A stretch of 64,000 nt of DNA from Xanthostigma xanthostigma (GCA_963575645.1 OY754464.1:78466948-78530947), one strand, 5' to 3'. Positions 30,211 through 41,755 are shown, counted from the first letter of the stretch. The notes: a model not told the origin generated them from the letters alone. A program made the numbers and translations.

Positions 30211-30433
30211 AAGAAAGGATGAATTATTTCGGAGAAGGCTATAAATGATTTCTAATGGTATATGCTGCCAACGTTTCGGAAAATATATTTCCTTCCTCAG
30301 GGCTTACATATTATATATTAGAGTTATTGTTAGTTTTAATAATATGCAAGCCCTGAGGAAGGAAATATATTTTCCGAAACGTCGGCAGCATATACCATTA
30401 GAAAATAGCCTTCTCCGAAATAATTCATCCTTT
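30211..30433. mobile_element. Snapback insert P2 with a hammerhead-like core in each arm
   Basis: Flanked by the 11-bp direct repeat CTAGTACTTAT (30200-30210 and 30434-30444). Arms (30211-30312 and 30343-30433) pair along almost their whole length. The plus-strand right arm has CTGAGGA (30353-30359), a GGAAA/TTTCC stem and GAAACGTC (30376-30383). The left arm carries the same core on the minus strand (30273-30300). The overall plan resembles Penelope-like terminal repeats. Ribozyme activity is untested. Confidence 0.75.
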
Positions 30434-30782
30434 CTAGTACTTATATCTCTATGGTATCTATGGTAATCGGGCTGATACAAATCACCGAAAACGAAATTTC
30501 CTTGAAAGGGAACTTATATTGAATGTCGGCCATATCATAAAATTAAGCAAAAATTAAACTAAAACAGAACCTTAAAGTAAGGTAAATTTTAATGCTTTCT
30601 GTTTACAAACTTCCGATTTAAAGAGTAATCCACAAGAAACAAAGAGGTGTAAAAAGAATTATATCAATGCAGTGATTGATGAACGTTGCATCATCTGTCA
30701 AAATGTATTTTCGACTTTTTTTTTAATTCAAAATTCTTAATGTTATTTAATAATAATAACTATTCAATTAATAACTTGGTAA

Positions 30783-31261
30783 TAGTTATTGGCGTAACTA
30801 GTAGTCTAAGTCATTCATCGCGCTGACAGGTCATGACTTAGCCTACAAGTTACGCCCATAATTTTATTCAACAATTGCGCGTTATTCATGTTTTATTTAT
30901 TGTTAGTAATGAGATGTTGTAAATATCTATTTATTTCTTTATAAAAAAGACTGTCAATACTAACAGCACCAAACAGCACGATTCAATGTTTTGGTTTGAG
31001 GTTAGCCGGTTATGAATAAACTCCATGTCGAAAACATTCGGCCTCTCAATTTAAGCCTCAATGGGTAACAACGGAGTTGTTGTTACCGACTATTTCGTTA
31101 CGACTCAGAAAATAGTTACGTTTATTTTCATTACTCCACAATGGCCGAGCTAGTAGGAATCTTCATTGAGTTATGACAAGTAATTGTCACCAGTCGGTAA
31201 ATGGCTATTTAGGGTTCGGTTTTTAGGCATGATAAAACATGAATAACGCGCATGAGTTGAA
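30783..31261. mobile_element. Harbinger-like non-autonomous element Q, copy 1 (479 bp)
   Basis: Ends TAGTTATTGGCG and GCGCATGAGTTGAA, flanked by TAA on both sides. Comparison with the uninterrupted right arm of foldback R gives the empty site and confirms the ends. Copy 2 (63447-63918, inverted) is likewise flanked by TTA. A 3-bp TTA/TAA duplication suits PIF/Harbinger-type elements. Confidence 0.8.
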
Positions 31262-32493
31262 TAAAATAACTAACCATCTGCATTGAAATGACGTGGTACT
31301 ATTACAACCTTTTACTAACTTTTTATTTGTGTTTGAGGTGAAAACTTCGCAGGTTCCATAATAAGTTATTTAATAATTTATCAACGTTTTTTTTATTATT
31401 ATTATTATAAAAAAAATCACGATTAACAGTATTCATTGACAGTACGATTCATATACTTGTTTCTCACATGTTAGTTAGTAAGTTTCGCCGCCAGATAGAG
31501 TAGTCCATATCGCGGATCCCCATAGTTTGGCAAGCGCCGACCCTGGGACACAAGCAAAGGGGGTTGGTCTGTTGCACAGCGCAGGCCACAGACACTAGTT
31601 AGACGGTAAGCACTATGTATAATGTTAATCCGCCAACACTATCATCAGCGTGCCGAGGTCTTTCATAATACCGCTAAAAATTATAGACATTTATTAAACA
31701 TAAACATTCTATAGGCAGCACCAGCCAAGCTGCCATGCTCCCATAATAATACTATATAAACACTTGAGTAAAAGGTGCACGGGGTGCACCGGCCGCCAAG
31801 TCTTCGCAAATATTTACACGAACCAATTCGAGCTCTTTACGACCCCTCACTATCCCCGGGACTAAGTTACGTTATTGGGAACCGCGATATGGACTACTCT
31901 ATCTGGCGGCGAAACTTACTAACTAACATGGAAGAAACAAGTATATGAATCGTACTGTCAATGAATACTGTTTATCGTGATTTTTTTGTAAAAATAATAA
32001 AAAAAACGTTGATAAATTAATAAATGACTTATTATGGAACCTGCGAAGTTTTCACCTCGTGCAAACACAGTTAAAAAATTAGTAAAAGGTTGTAATAGCA
32101 CCACGTCATTTCAATGCAGATGATTAGTTATTTTACCAAGTAGGTAAGTAGGTACTATACTTAGTCTTAGTATTGAAAACTGAATTTATTAATTGAATAG
32201 TTATTAAATAACATTAAGAATTTTTATAGAAAAAAAATAAAGTTGAAAATACATTTTGACAGATGACTATTTTTAGGTTGGGAACTTACCTGTCGCAATA
32301 AAGTAATGTTTCAATAAATGTTTGCAACGTTCATCAACACCGCATTGATATAATATATCTCTATTTACCACTTTTATTTCTTGTGGATTACTCTTTAAAG
32401 CGAAAGTTTGTAAACAGAAAGCATTAAAATTCACCTTACTTTAAAGGTTCTGTTTCAATTGAATTTTTGCCTAATTTTATGATATGGCCGGCA

Positions 32494-32716
32494 TTAGCAC
32501 AGAATTTCGAAGTTGGATTTCAATTCCTTGTCTGCCTCAAAATTCATTTTTTTTCGACGTCTTAGGCACAGAATTTCGAGCTTGATTTCAATTTCTTGTC
32601 TGCCTCGAAACTCTTTTTTTTTTTTAAGTTATAATTCTGAGATTCAGTCGCCTCAAGTTTTTGAATTTAGCACAGAACGAAGTTTTTACTTCTCCGAAGT
32701 TTTTTTTTAAGATTAT
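32494..32716. repeat. Insert in the right arm of R with a tandem repeat
   Basis: GCACAGAATTTCGA occurs twice about 68 bp apart, with a third partial copy, each followed by TTTCAATT and CTTGTCTGCCTC. Absent from the left arm, so it arrived after the foldback formed. Confidence 0.7.
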
Positions 32717-32767
32717 ATATACGTTCCCCTTCAAGGAAATTTCTTTTTCGCTGATTTGTATCAGCCC

Positions 32768-33054
32768 AAACACATATTATGCTGACACTTATCATTCCTC
32801 TAAAAAATATAAAAATGAATTAGTATCCACTTATTTTACAATAGAATTAAGACTGAATTTTTTAAGTAATTTATTGTAAAATAAGTAGATATTAATTAAT
32901 TTGATATTTTTTAGATTACATATTTCTGAAGCTCCAAATCGGGACCGAAACTTCAATATATTAATTTTTATATTTTTTTTTGTTAATATATTTGTCTGAA
33001 AAATTGGACGATAATTTTATTTATTGATATAACTATGATATAACAATCAAGTAT
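32768..33054. other. Unassigned AT-rich stretch
   Basis: No gene or repeat recognised. Confidence 0.4.
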
Positions 33055-33125
33055 CATATCATATCATATTAATATATTAATATTAATATTAATATATTAA
33101 TATTAATATTTATAATATTATAAAT
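33055..33125. repeat. ATATTA-type simple repeat
   Basis: CATAT repeats followed by ATTAAT/ATATTA repeats, merging into the next element. Confidence 0.85.
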
Positions 33126-33672
33126 GCGAATGTAAGTTTGTTTGTTACGCTTTCACGCAAAAACTACTTAACCGATCATCATGAAACTTTGCACATACAC
33201 TCTTGAAGGTATTAGAAGTAACATAGGATACTTTTTATTAAAAAAAAATAAAAATTTTTTACGAAAAATAAGAAAGGGTTGAAAACATTTTTTGGGCCCA
33301 AAAATACCGAAAAATTTCTCCGAATCGTTTCAAAATTGAAATTTAACCCTTTAGTAATGATTAAAATGTGCTATTAAAATTTCATTAAAATCGGCCCGAC
33401 AGGACCGGACTTACAAATTTTATGAAAACGAAATATTATAAATGCGAATGTAAGTTTGTTTGTTACGCTTTCACGCAAAAACTACTTAACCGATCATCAT
33501 GAAACTTTGCACATACACTCTTGAAGGTATTAGAAGTAACATAGGATACTTTTTATTAAAAAAAATAAAAAAAATTTACGAAAAATAAGAAAATTTGTAC
33601 CTCAACCCCTGATATGCATGTCAAAAGTCGATTTCCATATCAATCGCGGGCGTAGCCGCGGGTAGCGGCTAG
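33107..33672 (+). mobile_element. Helitron-like element with duplicated 5' part
   Basis: TATTATAAATGCGAATGTAAG starts the unit near 33115 and again near 33433 (about 150 bp nearly identical). The second unit runs on to CGCGGGCGTAGCCGCGGGTA and ends GCGGCTAG before T, a hairpin plus CTAG end as in rolling-circle elements. The first unit diverges before its own end, so one copy may have inserted into another. Confidence 0.65.
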
Positions 33673-33698
33673 TGTTATAATAAATTATTATAATATTG

Positions 33699-34099
33699 TG
33701 TGTCTTGGAAAGAGACTATCTGTGATGGGAAAAAGTTATTGACCTCTTTAAGAGTGAAATCTCATAAAAAATTGTCTCTTTCCAAAGATCGATGTGCAAT
33801 ATCTCATTATAAAAATAGTTTTTTAGTACCTTTGAGTTATGTACTATTGGTATGGTACTCACTACGATAAATTTTTGTAATATAAAGGTGCCAAATACGA
33901 TTTTAAGAAATAAAAAAAATTCTGAATGGAATTTAACAGTTTTTCATTATTACCTAATCACCTATATATATAAAATTTTATCTATGAATTGAAAATTAAT
34001 AAGGTAGAAGATCCGTAAAAGATCCGGCAAAAAGCTAACGGATACGGATCTTTCTTCTCCATCGGATATCCGTGGATACGGATATCCGGCACATCACTA
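33699..34099. mobile_element. hAT family F, 5'-truncated copy
   Basis: Matches 36960-37366 and ends CCGGCACATCACTA. The left terminal repeat is lost. Confidence 0.8.
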
Positions 34100-34457
34100 G
34101 TCTGGATAATATTTAAGTAGTATATATAAGTAAGAATATAACTTTACTAAAAATTTTGAAATCCAACCAAAAACAGAAATGTGAAAAAACGACCACGTTT
34201 TGAGTCGCATATGCAAACTTAACACCTATTTAGATTTTACTTCTTTTTTACAGCAAAGCCACTTTTTCTTTATATCGAACTTGGCCATTTTATCACATTT
34301 ATGTCGTTGGTGGGATTATTATTACCTATAGACATAATATTATAGTATATGTAAGCTTTACTTCGAATCAATCTTGTGTCGCTGCTGTTCTACTTTAGTG
34401 TTGTCGTAGGTTAAGGGAAACATCGGTTAAGGTTGTCAGTCTATGGCGTTTTTAGGC
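34100..34457. other. Unassigned stretch
   Basis: AT-rich, no gene or matched repeat. Confidence 0.4.
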
Positions 34458-35330
34458 GAAATGAGAAAATGATACTACTGCATTTATGTACATTCAGTCA
34501 CCGATGACTAAATGTACCTACATCAATGCAGTAGTATCATTTTCTCATTTTGTTGGTAGACGTCATTGAAATAGTCACTGTAACAATTGACCCGTGTTAC
34601 AATTGACCCCGTTCTCCCCTACTAATCAAGATTACATCAAATACGCAAAAGAAGGTGTTGATTGGATCAATGCAGTAGAATCATTTTCTCATTTTGTTGG
34701 TAGATGTCACTAAAATAGTCACTTTTACAATCGACCCCGTCCTCCCCTACTAATCAAGATTTCATCAGATACGCAAAAGAAGGTGTTGATTGGATCAATG
34801 CAGTAGAATCATTTTCTCATTTTGCTGGTAGATGTCACTAAAATAGTCACTGTTACAATCGACCCCGTCCTCCCCTACTAATCAAGATTTCATCAGATAC
34901 GCAAAAGAAGGTGTTGATTGGATCAATGCAGTAGAATCATTTTCTCATTCTGTTGGTAGAAGTCACTGAAATAGTCACTGTTACAATTGACCCGTGTTAC
35001 AATTGACCCCGTCCTCCCCTACTAATCAAGATTTCATCAGATACGCAAAAGAAGGTGTTGATTGGATCAATGCAGTAGAATCATTTTCTCATTTTGTTGG
35101 TAGACGTCACTGAAATAGTCACTGTTACAATTGACCCCGTCCTCCCCTACTAATCAAGATTTCATCAGATACGCAAAAGAAGGTGTTGATTGGATCAATG
35201 CAGTAGAATCATTTTCTCATTTTGTTGGTAGATGTCACTGAAATAGACACTGTTACAATTGACCCCGTCCTCCCCTACTAATCAAGATTTCATCAGATAG
35301 GCATAGGCAAAAGAAGGTGTTGATTGGATC
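34458..35330. repeat. Tandem array E, 128-bp unit, with a foldback at its left end
   Basis: GGATCAATGCAGTAGAATC starts at 34664, 34792, 34920, 35064 and 35192, and a last GGATC at 35326 leads into a C-run. One unit is 16 bp longer through a duplicated ACAATTGACCCGTGTT-type segment. The left edge (34458-34555) is a hairpin with arms around AATGAGAAAATGAT. A single-unit version with the same hairpin is at 51386-51600, so the array grew from the right arm of a small foldback element. Confidence 0.9.
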
Positions 35331-36738
35331 CCCCCCCCCCGCCTATTGTGTTAAAGCATCAGGGTTCTTAAGTGATTCTTGGACAGTCATTTATTGCGCA
35401 AGTCAGATATTAATGGAATCAACAAAACGCAATTTCTGAATGAATCATGAGTAATGCACAGGTAGCAGAGCTCCGGTAGGTACCACAAATAAATGCAGAT
35501 CGTGAGTAACTTATATTGGATTTGCATAGCATACAAAGTGTTTTTAAATACCATACAAAATTTTATCCCGAATAGTTCTGTCCAGAACCGTAGCTAGGAT
35601 TCAATGGCGCCCATGGCAAGAGTCTGATTTAAAGTCCTCAAAATTTTGTTGGTTGATATATTCAAATAATAGTGCCAGATCCGGTAATAGAAATATATAC
35701 CCTCATCTGTCACTTGATTTAGATAATAATATATACATTGATAAATCGTACATGGGTTGCTTAGCTAAATCGTGTACCGATGCTGTTAAATTAAATAAAT
35801 TCTAATTGACTTTTTTGGATCAATTTCCCCGATTTGTTTATCATAAAAATCAAGCCTAAGATGAGAGAATACGACACAAATAAAATGTTAACAAAACAAA
35901 TAAACTCAAAGTACACAGAACACGACTATTTACAAGGTATGTTTATGTAGATGATCTATATTTATGTATAGAATCAATGGTTTATAGAGTTTCGGGAGAT
36001 GGGACTTTTTTGTAGGAAATTTCCTGCTCTTTCAGAATATTTTTTGTAAATTCAAATATCTGCAATAGTTCTTGAGATAACTCGCAAAAAACCAAACCTG
36101 ACTTTTATTTACAAAAATATTTATAACTTTTGCAATTTTTTCGTCCCCCCCTTAAAAACGTTTCTATAGATATCATTCCGAATCGAATGGCATCATGATC
36201 ATAATTTTCGGCGAAGAAGGACTAGAGTTCATCAAAAACGGACTACTTCACGAACAGACTGATTTGCCGCGTGCAGTGCAGGTCGTTCAGGTTTATGCTT
36301 GACAAGTGTGGGCGGTCTTTAATACGATTTAATTACGTAACTTATTTGACAGACACCCGCTATTGCGTGTGCATCTTATATGGATATAAATATGCAGCTA
36401 TATTTATAACAAAACCTGCAAGACGCATTTGCCTAAAGTCAAACAGAGGTGAAAAGGTTATTTCGACAATTCAACGAAACATAAAAAAGAAAAGAAAACG
36501 ATGACGGGAGACCACTTAAAATTTTTCCAACATTAACCTTGAAAAAAATATCGTCGTACAAACCAACTACAACAATGAGTGTGGTAGCCGTGCCATTTGA
36601 AGTGCACCAGATGCTAGGGATTGGAAATTAATTATTATCGATACAAAAAAAAAAAAACTCGAGTCGCAGTGCCCATTCCTGCCGACAATATAGCGTATTT
36701 GATATTTTTTTTTTTTTTCAAATTCAAATTTATTACAG
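35331..36738. other. Unassigned stretch, one dispersed repeat inside
   Basis: Around 35990-36090, GGGACTTTTTTGTAGGAAAT and TTTCCTGCTCTTTCAGAAT are shared with 38573-38690. A frame of 77 codons at 36271-36504 has no recognisable domain. Confidence 0.45.
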
Positions 36739-36830
36739 TAGGAATGTTGAAAAAGTATCGATATATCGATATTTTTAATTCAAACCATCGATATTTTTAG
36801 CCGATATATTTTGATCCGATATATCAATAT

Positions 36831-37366
36831 TAGTGATGTGCCGGACCGTTAAAAATATATATCCGCGGATACGGATCTGAATACGGATATTTGATTTCAA
36901 GATCCGCGGATACGGATACGGATCTTAACTTTCTTAGAGTACGCAACGGTAAATATTGCACATCGACCTTTGGAAAGAGACTATCTGTTATAGGAAAAAG
37001 TTATTGACCCCTTTAAGAGTTAACTCTCATAACAGATTGTCTCTTTACAAAGATAGATGTGCAATAACTCATTATAAAGATAGTTTTTTAGTACCTTTGA
37101 GTTATGTACTATTGGTATGGTACTCACTACGATAAATGTTTGCAATATAAAGGTGCCAAATACGATTTTGTAAAATAAAAAATAATCTGAATGGAATTTA
37201 ACAGTTTTTTCATTATTACCTAATCATCCTATATATATAAAATTTCATCTATTAATTGAAAATTAATAAGGTAAAAGATCCGTAAAAGATCCGCCATTAA
37301 ACTAACGGATACGGATCTTTCTTCTCCTTCGGATATCCGCGGATACGGATATCCGGCACATCACTA
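36831..37366. mobile_element. hAT family F, full copy (536 bp)
   Basis: Inverted ends TAGTGATGTGCCGG and CCGGCACATCACTA, with perfect 8-bp target duplication ATCAATAT (36823-36830 and 37367-37374). Subterminal GGATACGGATC / GATCCGCGGATAC words repeat at both ends. Carries a small inner hairpin (GAAAGAGACTATCTGTTATA against its inverse). No transposase. Confidence 0.9.
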
Positions 37367-37678
37367 ATCAATATATCGATACAAAATATCCAATATTGAA
37401 AATTGTATCAAAAACGATATATATTTTTATTTATGTAACTTAAGTCACTAGAAACCAAAACCGTAAAGGATTCTTTCGCTACCGGACAAATACTGGTTTG
37501 CCCAATACAATAAATAGGTTTAAAAATATTAGTTAAAAGATAGCTTTTTAGTTTTCGATATTTTTGTAATTATTATATTGCCTAATAAAAAGAAATACTG
37601 GTAAAAATACCTTCATTTTTATTGAGATTTTTGTACATTAAAATAATGTACATTTTGTATAAAAATTACTATTGATAA

Positions 37679-38253
37679 TGTTGCGTGCCCTTGATGGGAC
37701 GACTATGGAATTCGGTAGAAACTACTAGAAACAACAACAATGGAAAACAGGTAAAAACATCCGACCTGCAGACAATCGCTTGGAGAGATGCCAACACATG
37801 TGAAGGAAGGGATCTCGATTCGTCCAGAACATTTGATAGAAGCGTGGGCCGAAACTATATAAGGCGAGCAGAGTAAGCAAGTGAGTGAGTCAGTATTCGA
37901 GCTGTTCGTGAGTTGTGTTGATACAGTGCTCTGGCATTACGACATAAATTAAATCATAATACTACGAAAATAAATAACTTTAGTGAGTGGTTTTACATAA
38001 ATGATTTATAGTTAATAGGCAAGTGTGCTGATAAACTTTGTGTTGTGTTCCTGTGATGTAAATATTTTGTGTACATAATTTAGTGACTCTATATTCTCTG
38101 TTACTTAGTCTTTTATTTTATAATTTAGAACTATTAGTTTTATTTCTGTTAAGTTAAAGAAGTACGCTTTGGTTTGTGTGTTTTACTGTTCTGTTACACA
38201 TTTATTATTGCAAATAAATAATTTCCGCCACGGACTACTACAGTTTTGTTACA
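37679..38253 (+). mobile_element. Isolated LTR, TGTTGCG/TGTTACA family (575 bp)
   Basis: Starts TGTTGCGTGCCCTTGATGGG, ends CAGTTTTGTTACA. TATA box CTATATAAGG near 37856. It shares its 3' third with the LTRs at 41885-42563 and 51715-52381 and its 5' part with 19647-19880. No internal region or second LTR. I could not find a clear target duplication. Confidence 0.75.
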
Positions 38254-38418
38254 ACATTATTAAGCTAAATACACTATTATTTTAAAAACGCAAAATCTTT
38301 TAAAAATTTGACCGATATATGTATATTTTTTCCTCGATATATCGACGTCGATATTGATATTTTTACAAATATCGATACATCGATATATCGATATTTTTTT
38401 TCACTTCCGACATCCCTA

Positions 38419-39285
38419 TATTACATCAGGCAGTGTGACTTTATTATATAAACTTGAGTTTGTTTTTGGTCAAAATAAACAATTTAAAAGCACGTAATAC
38501 ACCCTTAAAAATATTTTTTTTCTTAACTGCAATATTTTCACCTCGAAATTAAAATTAGAAATATTGGTGGTAGAGTTTCGGGAGGTGGGACTTTTTTGTA
38601 GGAAATTTCCTGCTCTTTCAGAATCTTTTTTGTGATTTCAGATAACTGCAATAGTTTGTAAAATATTCGCACAAAAACCAAACCCCTCTTTTTTTGACTA
38701 TAATGTATATGTTTACGGTCTATACCCGAATTCGGTCAATGACCGAAATAAACGCGCAAAACTAGTTTTGACCAACGAATTTTGCCCAAACTCGAAATCT
38801 TACATTTAAACGGATATTGAGTGTTATAAAATGACACGTAGATGTAGAAAATTTCGCCACCCCTGAACTATTCAGCGTCGTAAATAAAGCAAATAACCGT
38901 GCGGTCAACCCTGTCGGCGCGATTTCCCTTAATTGCAAAGACTCGAGTTGGCTCGGACCGACGCTGGAAACAATTGAATCGCAACGAGTCACGTGACTCG
39001 TTCGACATGGCGACCTACAATCCGTGTCGGCTGATCCAATTATCGCCCAGCCCTAGCAGCTGTTACAGAACTGCACTGTGGATGAATTAATGCCATAAAA
39101 AGTGCATACAATTAATTTTACCGACTCCTAGTGGTGCTGTGCGTACTATGAGCTTTTATTTCAAAAATAAGCATGTTTGGACATTTGATATGATCAGATG
39201 TTTTTACACTGACCTAAATCGCATTTGGGCAACATTTGTGTACGAGTATAATATATGACAAACAGTGTAGAAAACCATATCATAT
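38419..39285. other. Unassigned stretch with a GC-richer island
   Basis: A dispersed repeat (38573-38690, shared with 35990-36090) is followed by a GC-richer part near 38875-39075. Short frames on both strands there have no recognised domain. Confidence 0.4.
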
Positions 39286-39812
39286 ATATTAATATGTTAA
39301 GGTTAAGAAGTTTGCCTCTCTTTTTAGAAAAAAAACACACAATTTCCCCACATAAATTATATATCATTTTACAAATAATTGCTTGCTCTACTGATATCGA
39401 CAACTAAAAAATTTATTATTACTGTTGTTTTTGTAAATTAATTAACAGCAACGCTGAACAACGTCTGCCATCTGACGGCTATAATTTTGAAACAACGTCA
39501 ATACTTCGAAATACTGCATACTGCCATCTGACGGGCAACGCTGAACAACGTCACAGCAATGCTGCATGATGCCATCTGACGGCTTAGCTCAACGCTTTTG
39601 CTACTTGAGCCTCTATATGACAATTTTAGTAAAATATTTCTTCGATCTGTCATCTGAGCTTCATATTGTAATACAACAAAAAGAAGAACGTTATAAGCAG
39701 TGTGCAAAATTAGAAACGAACTGAATACCTGCAATCATATTTAAAAAATAATTTTGTAAAGTGATAATTATTATACTTATTTAGTGCGAATAATTCGCAC
39801 AGGTCACGCTAG
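39286..39812 (+). mobile_element. Helitron-like family T, copy 1
   Basis: Ends with hairpin GTGCGAATAATTCGCAC followed by AGGTCACGCTAG before T, a rolling-circle type 3' end. Starts near TCATATATATTAATATG. CCATCTGACGG repeats three times in the body. Copy 2 is at 44366-44960. Confidence 0.75.
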
Positions 39813-39825
39813 TATCTATTAATTA

Positions 39826-40100
39826 ACTATATGAATCATAGCCTATCTACTCAATGAGCGGTGAGTGAACGCAACAAAGCGTATCGAAAATATATCTGCG
39901 TATCTTTCTTTGATGTAATTCCCTGATTTCTTCGATGATAGGATTGGTTGATGTACTTGCATTCAATCTGAATAAAGTAACTCTGTTTCAAAAACTTTGT
40001 CTTTTTCTATGACGTTATCATGGGCGTACGCAGCTTTTGGCCCAGGAGGGGGCATATTAGAAATTTCTTAAGCCGAGTCCCCCTCCTGGATACGCCAGTG
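39826..40100. mobile_element. TIR-type element U, copy 1
   Basis: The inner end has a hairpin formed by GGGCGTACGCAG...CAGGAGGGGGC and CCCCCTCCTGGATACGCC, and the edge reads CACTGGCGTATCC on the minus strand. An inverted copy lies at 47089-47390. Confidence 0.65.
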
Positions 40101-40401
40101 CTTACGGCGTAAAAAAGACAGAAGTATATGTTTGCCCCCTAATGGTTCGATTGCGATTTTATTCCTATGCTCAGTATAGAATAAAAGTATATGTAGAAAA
40201 CACTGTCAAATAACCTTAGACTGTGATCATATTTATTTAGCAGTCTAATGTCGTTATAATTCTACATAGAAAAATTCCAGCCGAATGGGCGACCGAACCA
40301 TTTCAACTTCAAAAATATTGACATACTAGCGGTCAGTGCCGGTTTCACCCGGGTGCGATAGATATAATTCCGGAAAACGTATTTCGTTTGCGGCCCGGCA
40401 T

Positions 40402-40580
40402 CTGAACTAATAGCTTTGAGCAAATTCTACCAGATTTGCTTCTGAACTAATAGCTTTGAGCGAATTCCATCAGACGTCGCTACTTGATACTAAAACTGTT
40501 TTTTTTATTTGCTTCTGAACAAATAGCTTTGAGTAAATTTTATGAGATGTCGCTACATCTTACTAAAACAGTTTATTTTC
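40402..40580. repeat. Repeat L, three imperfect units
   Basis: GAACTAATAGCTTTGAGC-type words recur three times, with the full unit continuing to GTCGCTACAT and ACTAAAACAG. A further unit lies at 52779-52850. Confidence 0.75.
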
Positions 40581-40692
40581 ACAAAACACCGTAATTTTGT
40601 ACGAAATATTTGATAAAAACTATCCTATAGCGTAAGTTGGAGCAAGCAAGACACATTTACAAAATTTTATCGTGACAAGAGATTTTTATATA

Positions 40693-41259
40693 CAGTGTGT
40701 AAACGCGTAAGGTGCACATAGGGAAATTAGCATTGGGAAAAAATACTTGGATCAGAGTTAGCCATGACTGCATTAATTGTTATTTCTATTGAATTATCGT
40801 GGTAAACTTGAGGATTTCTATTTTATTTTGACTTATTTTTATTTTACTTGGCTTTTTTAATAATAAAAAGCTCTTATAAATCATTATTTTAATTTTTTTG
40901 TACAAAAATAAAACAAAAAAACAACTCCATCTGTTTGGAAACATTTCATTCAAAAATTGTCTGACTGGTATGACGTATGCGCGTTGGTAAATCAGTGACC
41001 CAATGTCTTTAGGTTCAACACGAATAGGCGGAGATATTTGATCTCTCACCATATTATTTTTGGGAATTTAATGTCCCAATTATAAAAAAAGTCCGATTAT
41101 GTTGTAACCATTTGAATATTTTCTTCGGTATAGTACTATTCATTTTGCAAAAGAATATTATCTGTCACATTGAAAAACAAGATTTCAAGGCTCACTCTGA
41201 TCCAGTCATTTTTTCCCAATGTTAATTTCCCTATGTGCACCTTACGTGTTTACATACTG
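40693..41259 (-). mobile_element. Tc1/mariner-like deletion derivative, copy 2 (567 bp)
   Basis: Inverted relative to copy 1 at 5630-6198, with TA on both sides and ends CAGTGTGTAAACGCGTAAGG and TTACGTGTTTACATACTG. Confidence 0.85.
40786..41052 (-). pseudogene. Mariner-type transposase remnant, 88 codons, copy 2
   Basis: Differs from the copy at 5837-6103 at six of 88 residues and keeps VRQFLNEMFPNRW. No catalytic residues. Both copies having the same length and stop indicates they descend from the same deleted master. Confidence 0.5.
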
Positions 41260-41409
41260 TATATAAAGATATAGAAAATATAGTACTAGGTGTTACAGTC
41301 ATTTTACGGAAAAACTGTAGTGAATTTTAAAAAATATGTTTATCCTAGGTTTGCGAAGCTCGCGCCATCAATCACCGTTTGCATGCCGGCCGACACAGAG
41401 TTGGTCCCG

Positions 41410-41437
41410 GACAGACAGACAGACAGACAGACAGAAC
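41410..41437. repeat. GACA microsatellite
   Basis: About six GACA units. A shorter run occurs near 52532-52550. Confidence 0.85.
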
Positions 41438-41511
41438 GGAACCATTAGAGCGATATGAATCTCCAGACGCCGCGGTGTGTTGCGGTGACGCAGAAATGTT
41501 GGACTCTAGAG

Positions 41512-41605
41512 TAGTGATGTGTCTCTTTATAGGGAGTTGGCTCCGTGCGCTTGGCTCACTAAAAAGAGTCGCTCAGAGGGAGTCGTTCAAAGGAGCGACA
41601 TTAGT
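41512..41605. mobile_element. hAT family I, terminal fragment
   Basis: Left terminal repeat TAGTGATGTGTC and subterminal AAAAAGAGTCGCTCAGAG only. The rest is lost. Confidence 0.75.
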
Positions 41606-41639
41606 GAAATAGAGAAACCTCCACTGATTCTATCATATT

Positions 41640-41755
41640 GTTACATGCTCCCAGTTGGGACGATATAAAGAATTTCGTGAGACAACAAACGGCTCGTCAT
41701 TCTAACAGTGACACACTGATTGTTGGGGGACAACAATCGGCTTGTTATTCTAACC
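41640..41755 (+). mobile_element. LTR start fragment, TGTTACA family
   Basis: TGTTACATGCTCCCAGTTGG followed by AATTTCGTGAGACAACAA and one and a half of the 52-bp inner repeats, then lost. Confidence 0.7.

Larger units (their letters stand above)
30469..32767. mobile_element. Large foldback R, 2.3 kb, interrupted arms
   Basis: Left end GGGCTGATACAAATCA and right end TGATTTGTATCAGCCC are inverted. The arms match over hundreds of bases (for example ACCTGCGAAGTTTTCACCTC near 32040 against its inverse near 31345). The loop is about 31545-31870. A Harbinger-like element interrupts the left arm (30783-31261) and a T-rich insert the right arm (32494-32716). No transposase seen. Confidence 0.75.
36739..38418. 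mobile_element. hAT-type element with TATCGATA-rich ends, holding two later insertions
   Basis: Ends TAGGAATGTTGAAAAAGT and its relative ACTTCCGACATCCCTA are inverted. Flanking octamers TATTACAG (36731) and TATTACAT (38419) match at seven of eight. Just inside both ends lie runs of TATCGATATATCGATATT. Family F hAT (36831-37366) and an LTR (37679-38253) sit inside, so the original element was only about 570 bp. Confidence 0.8.

Noticed and set aside
38899-39090. GC-richer island with opposing open frames as a possible gene start
   Set aside because: No recognisable peptide, promoter element or downstream exon.
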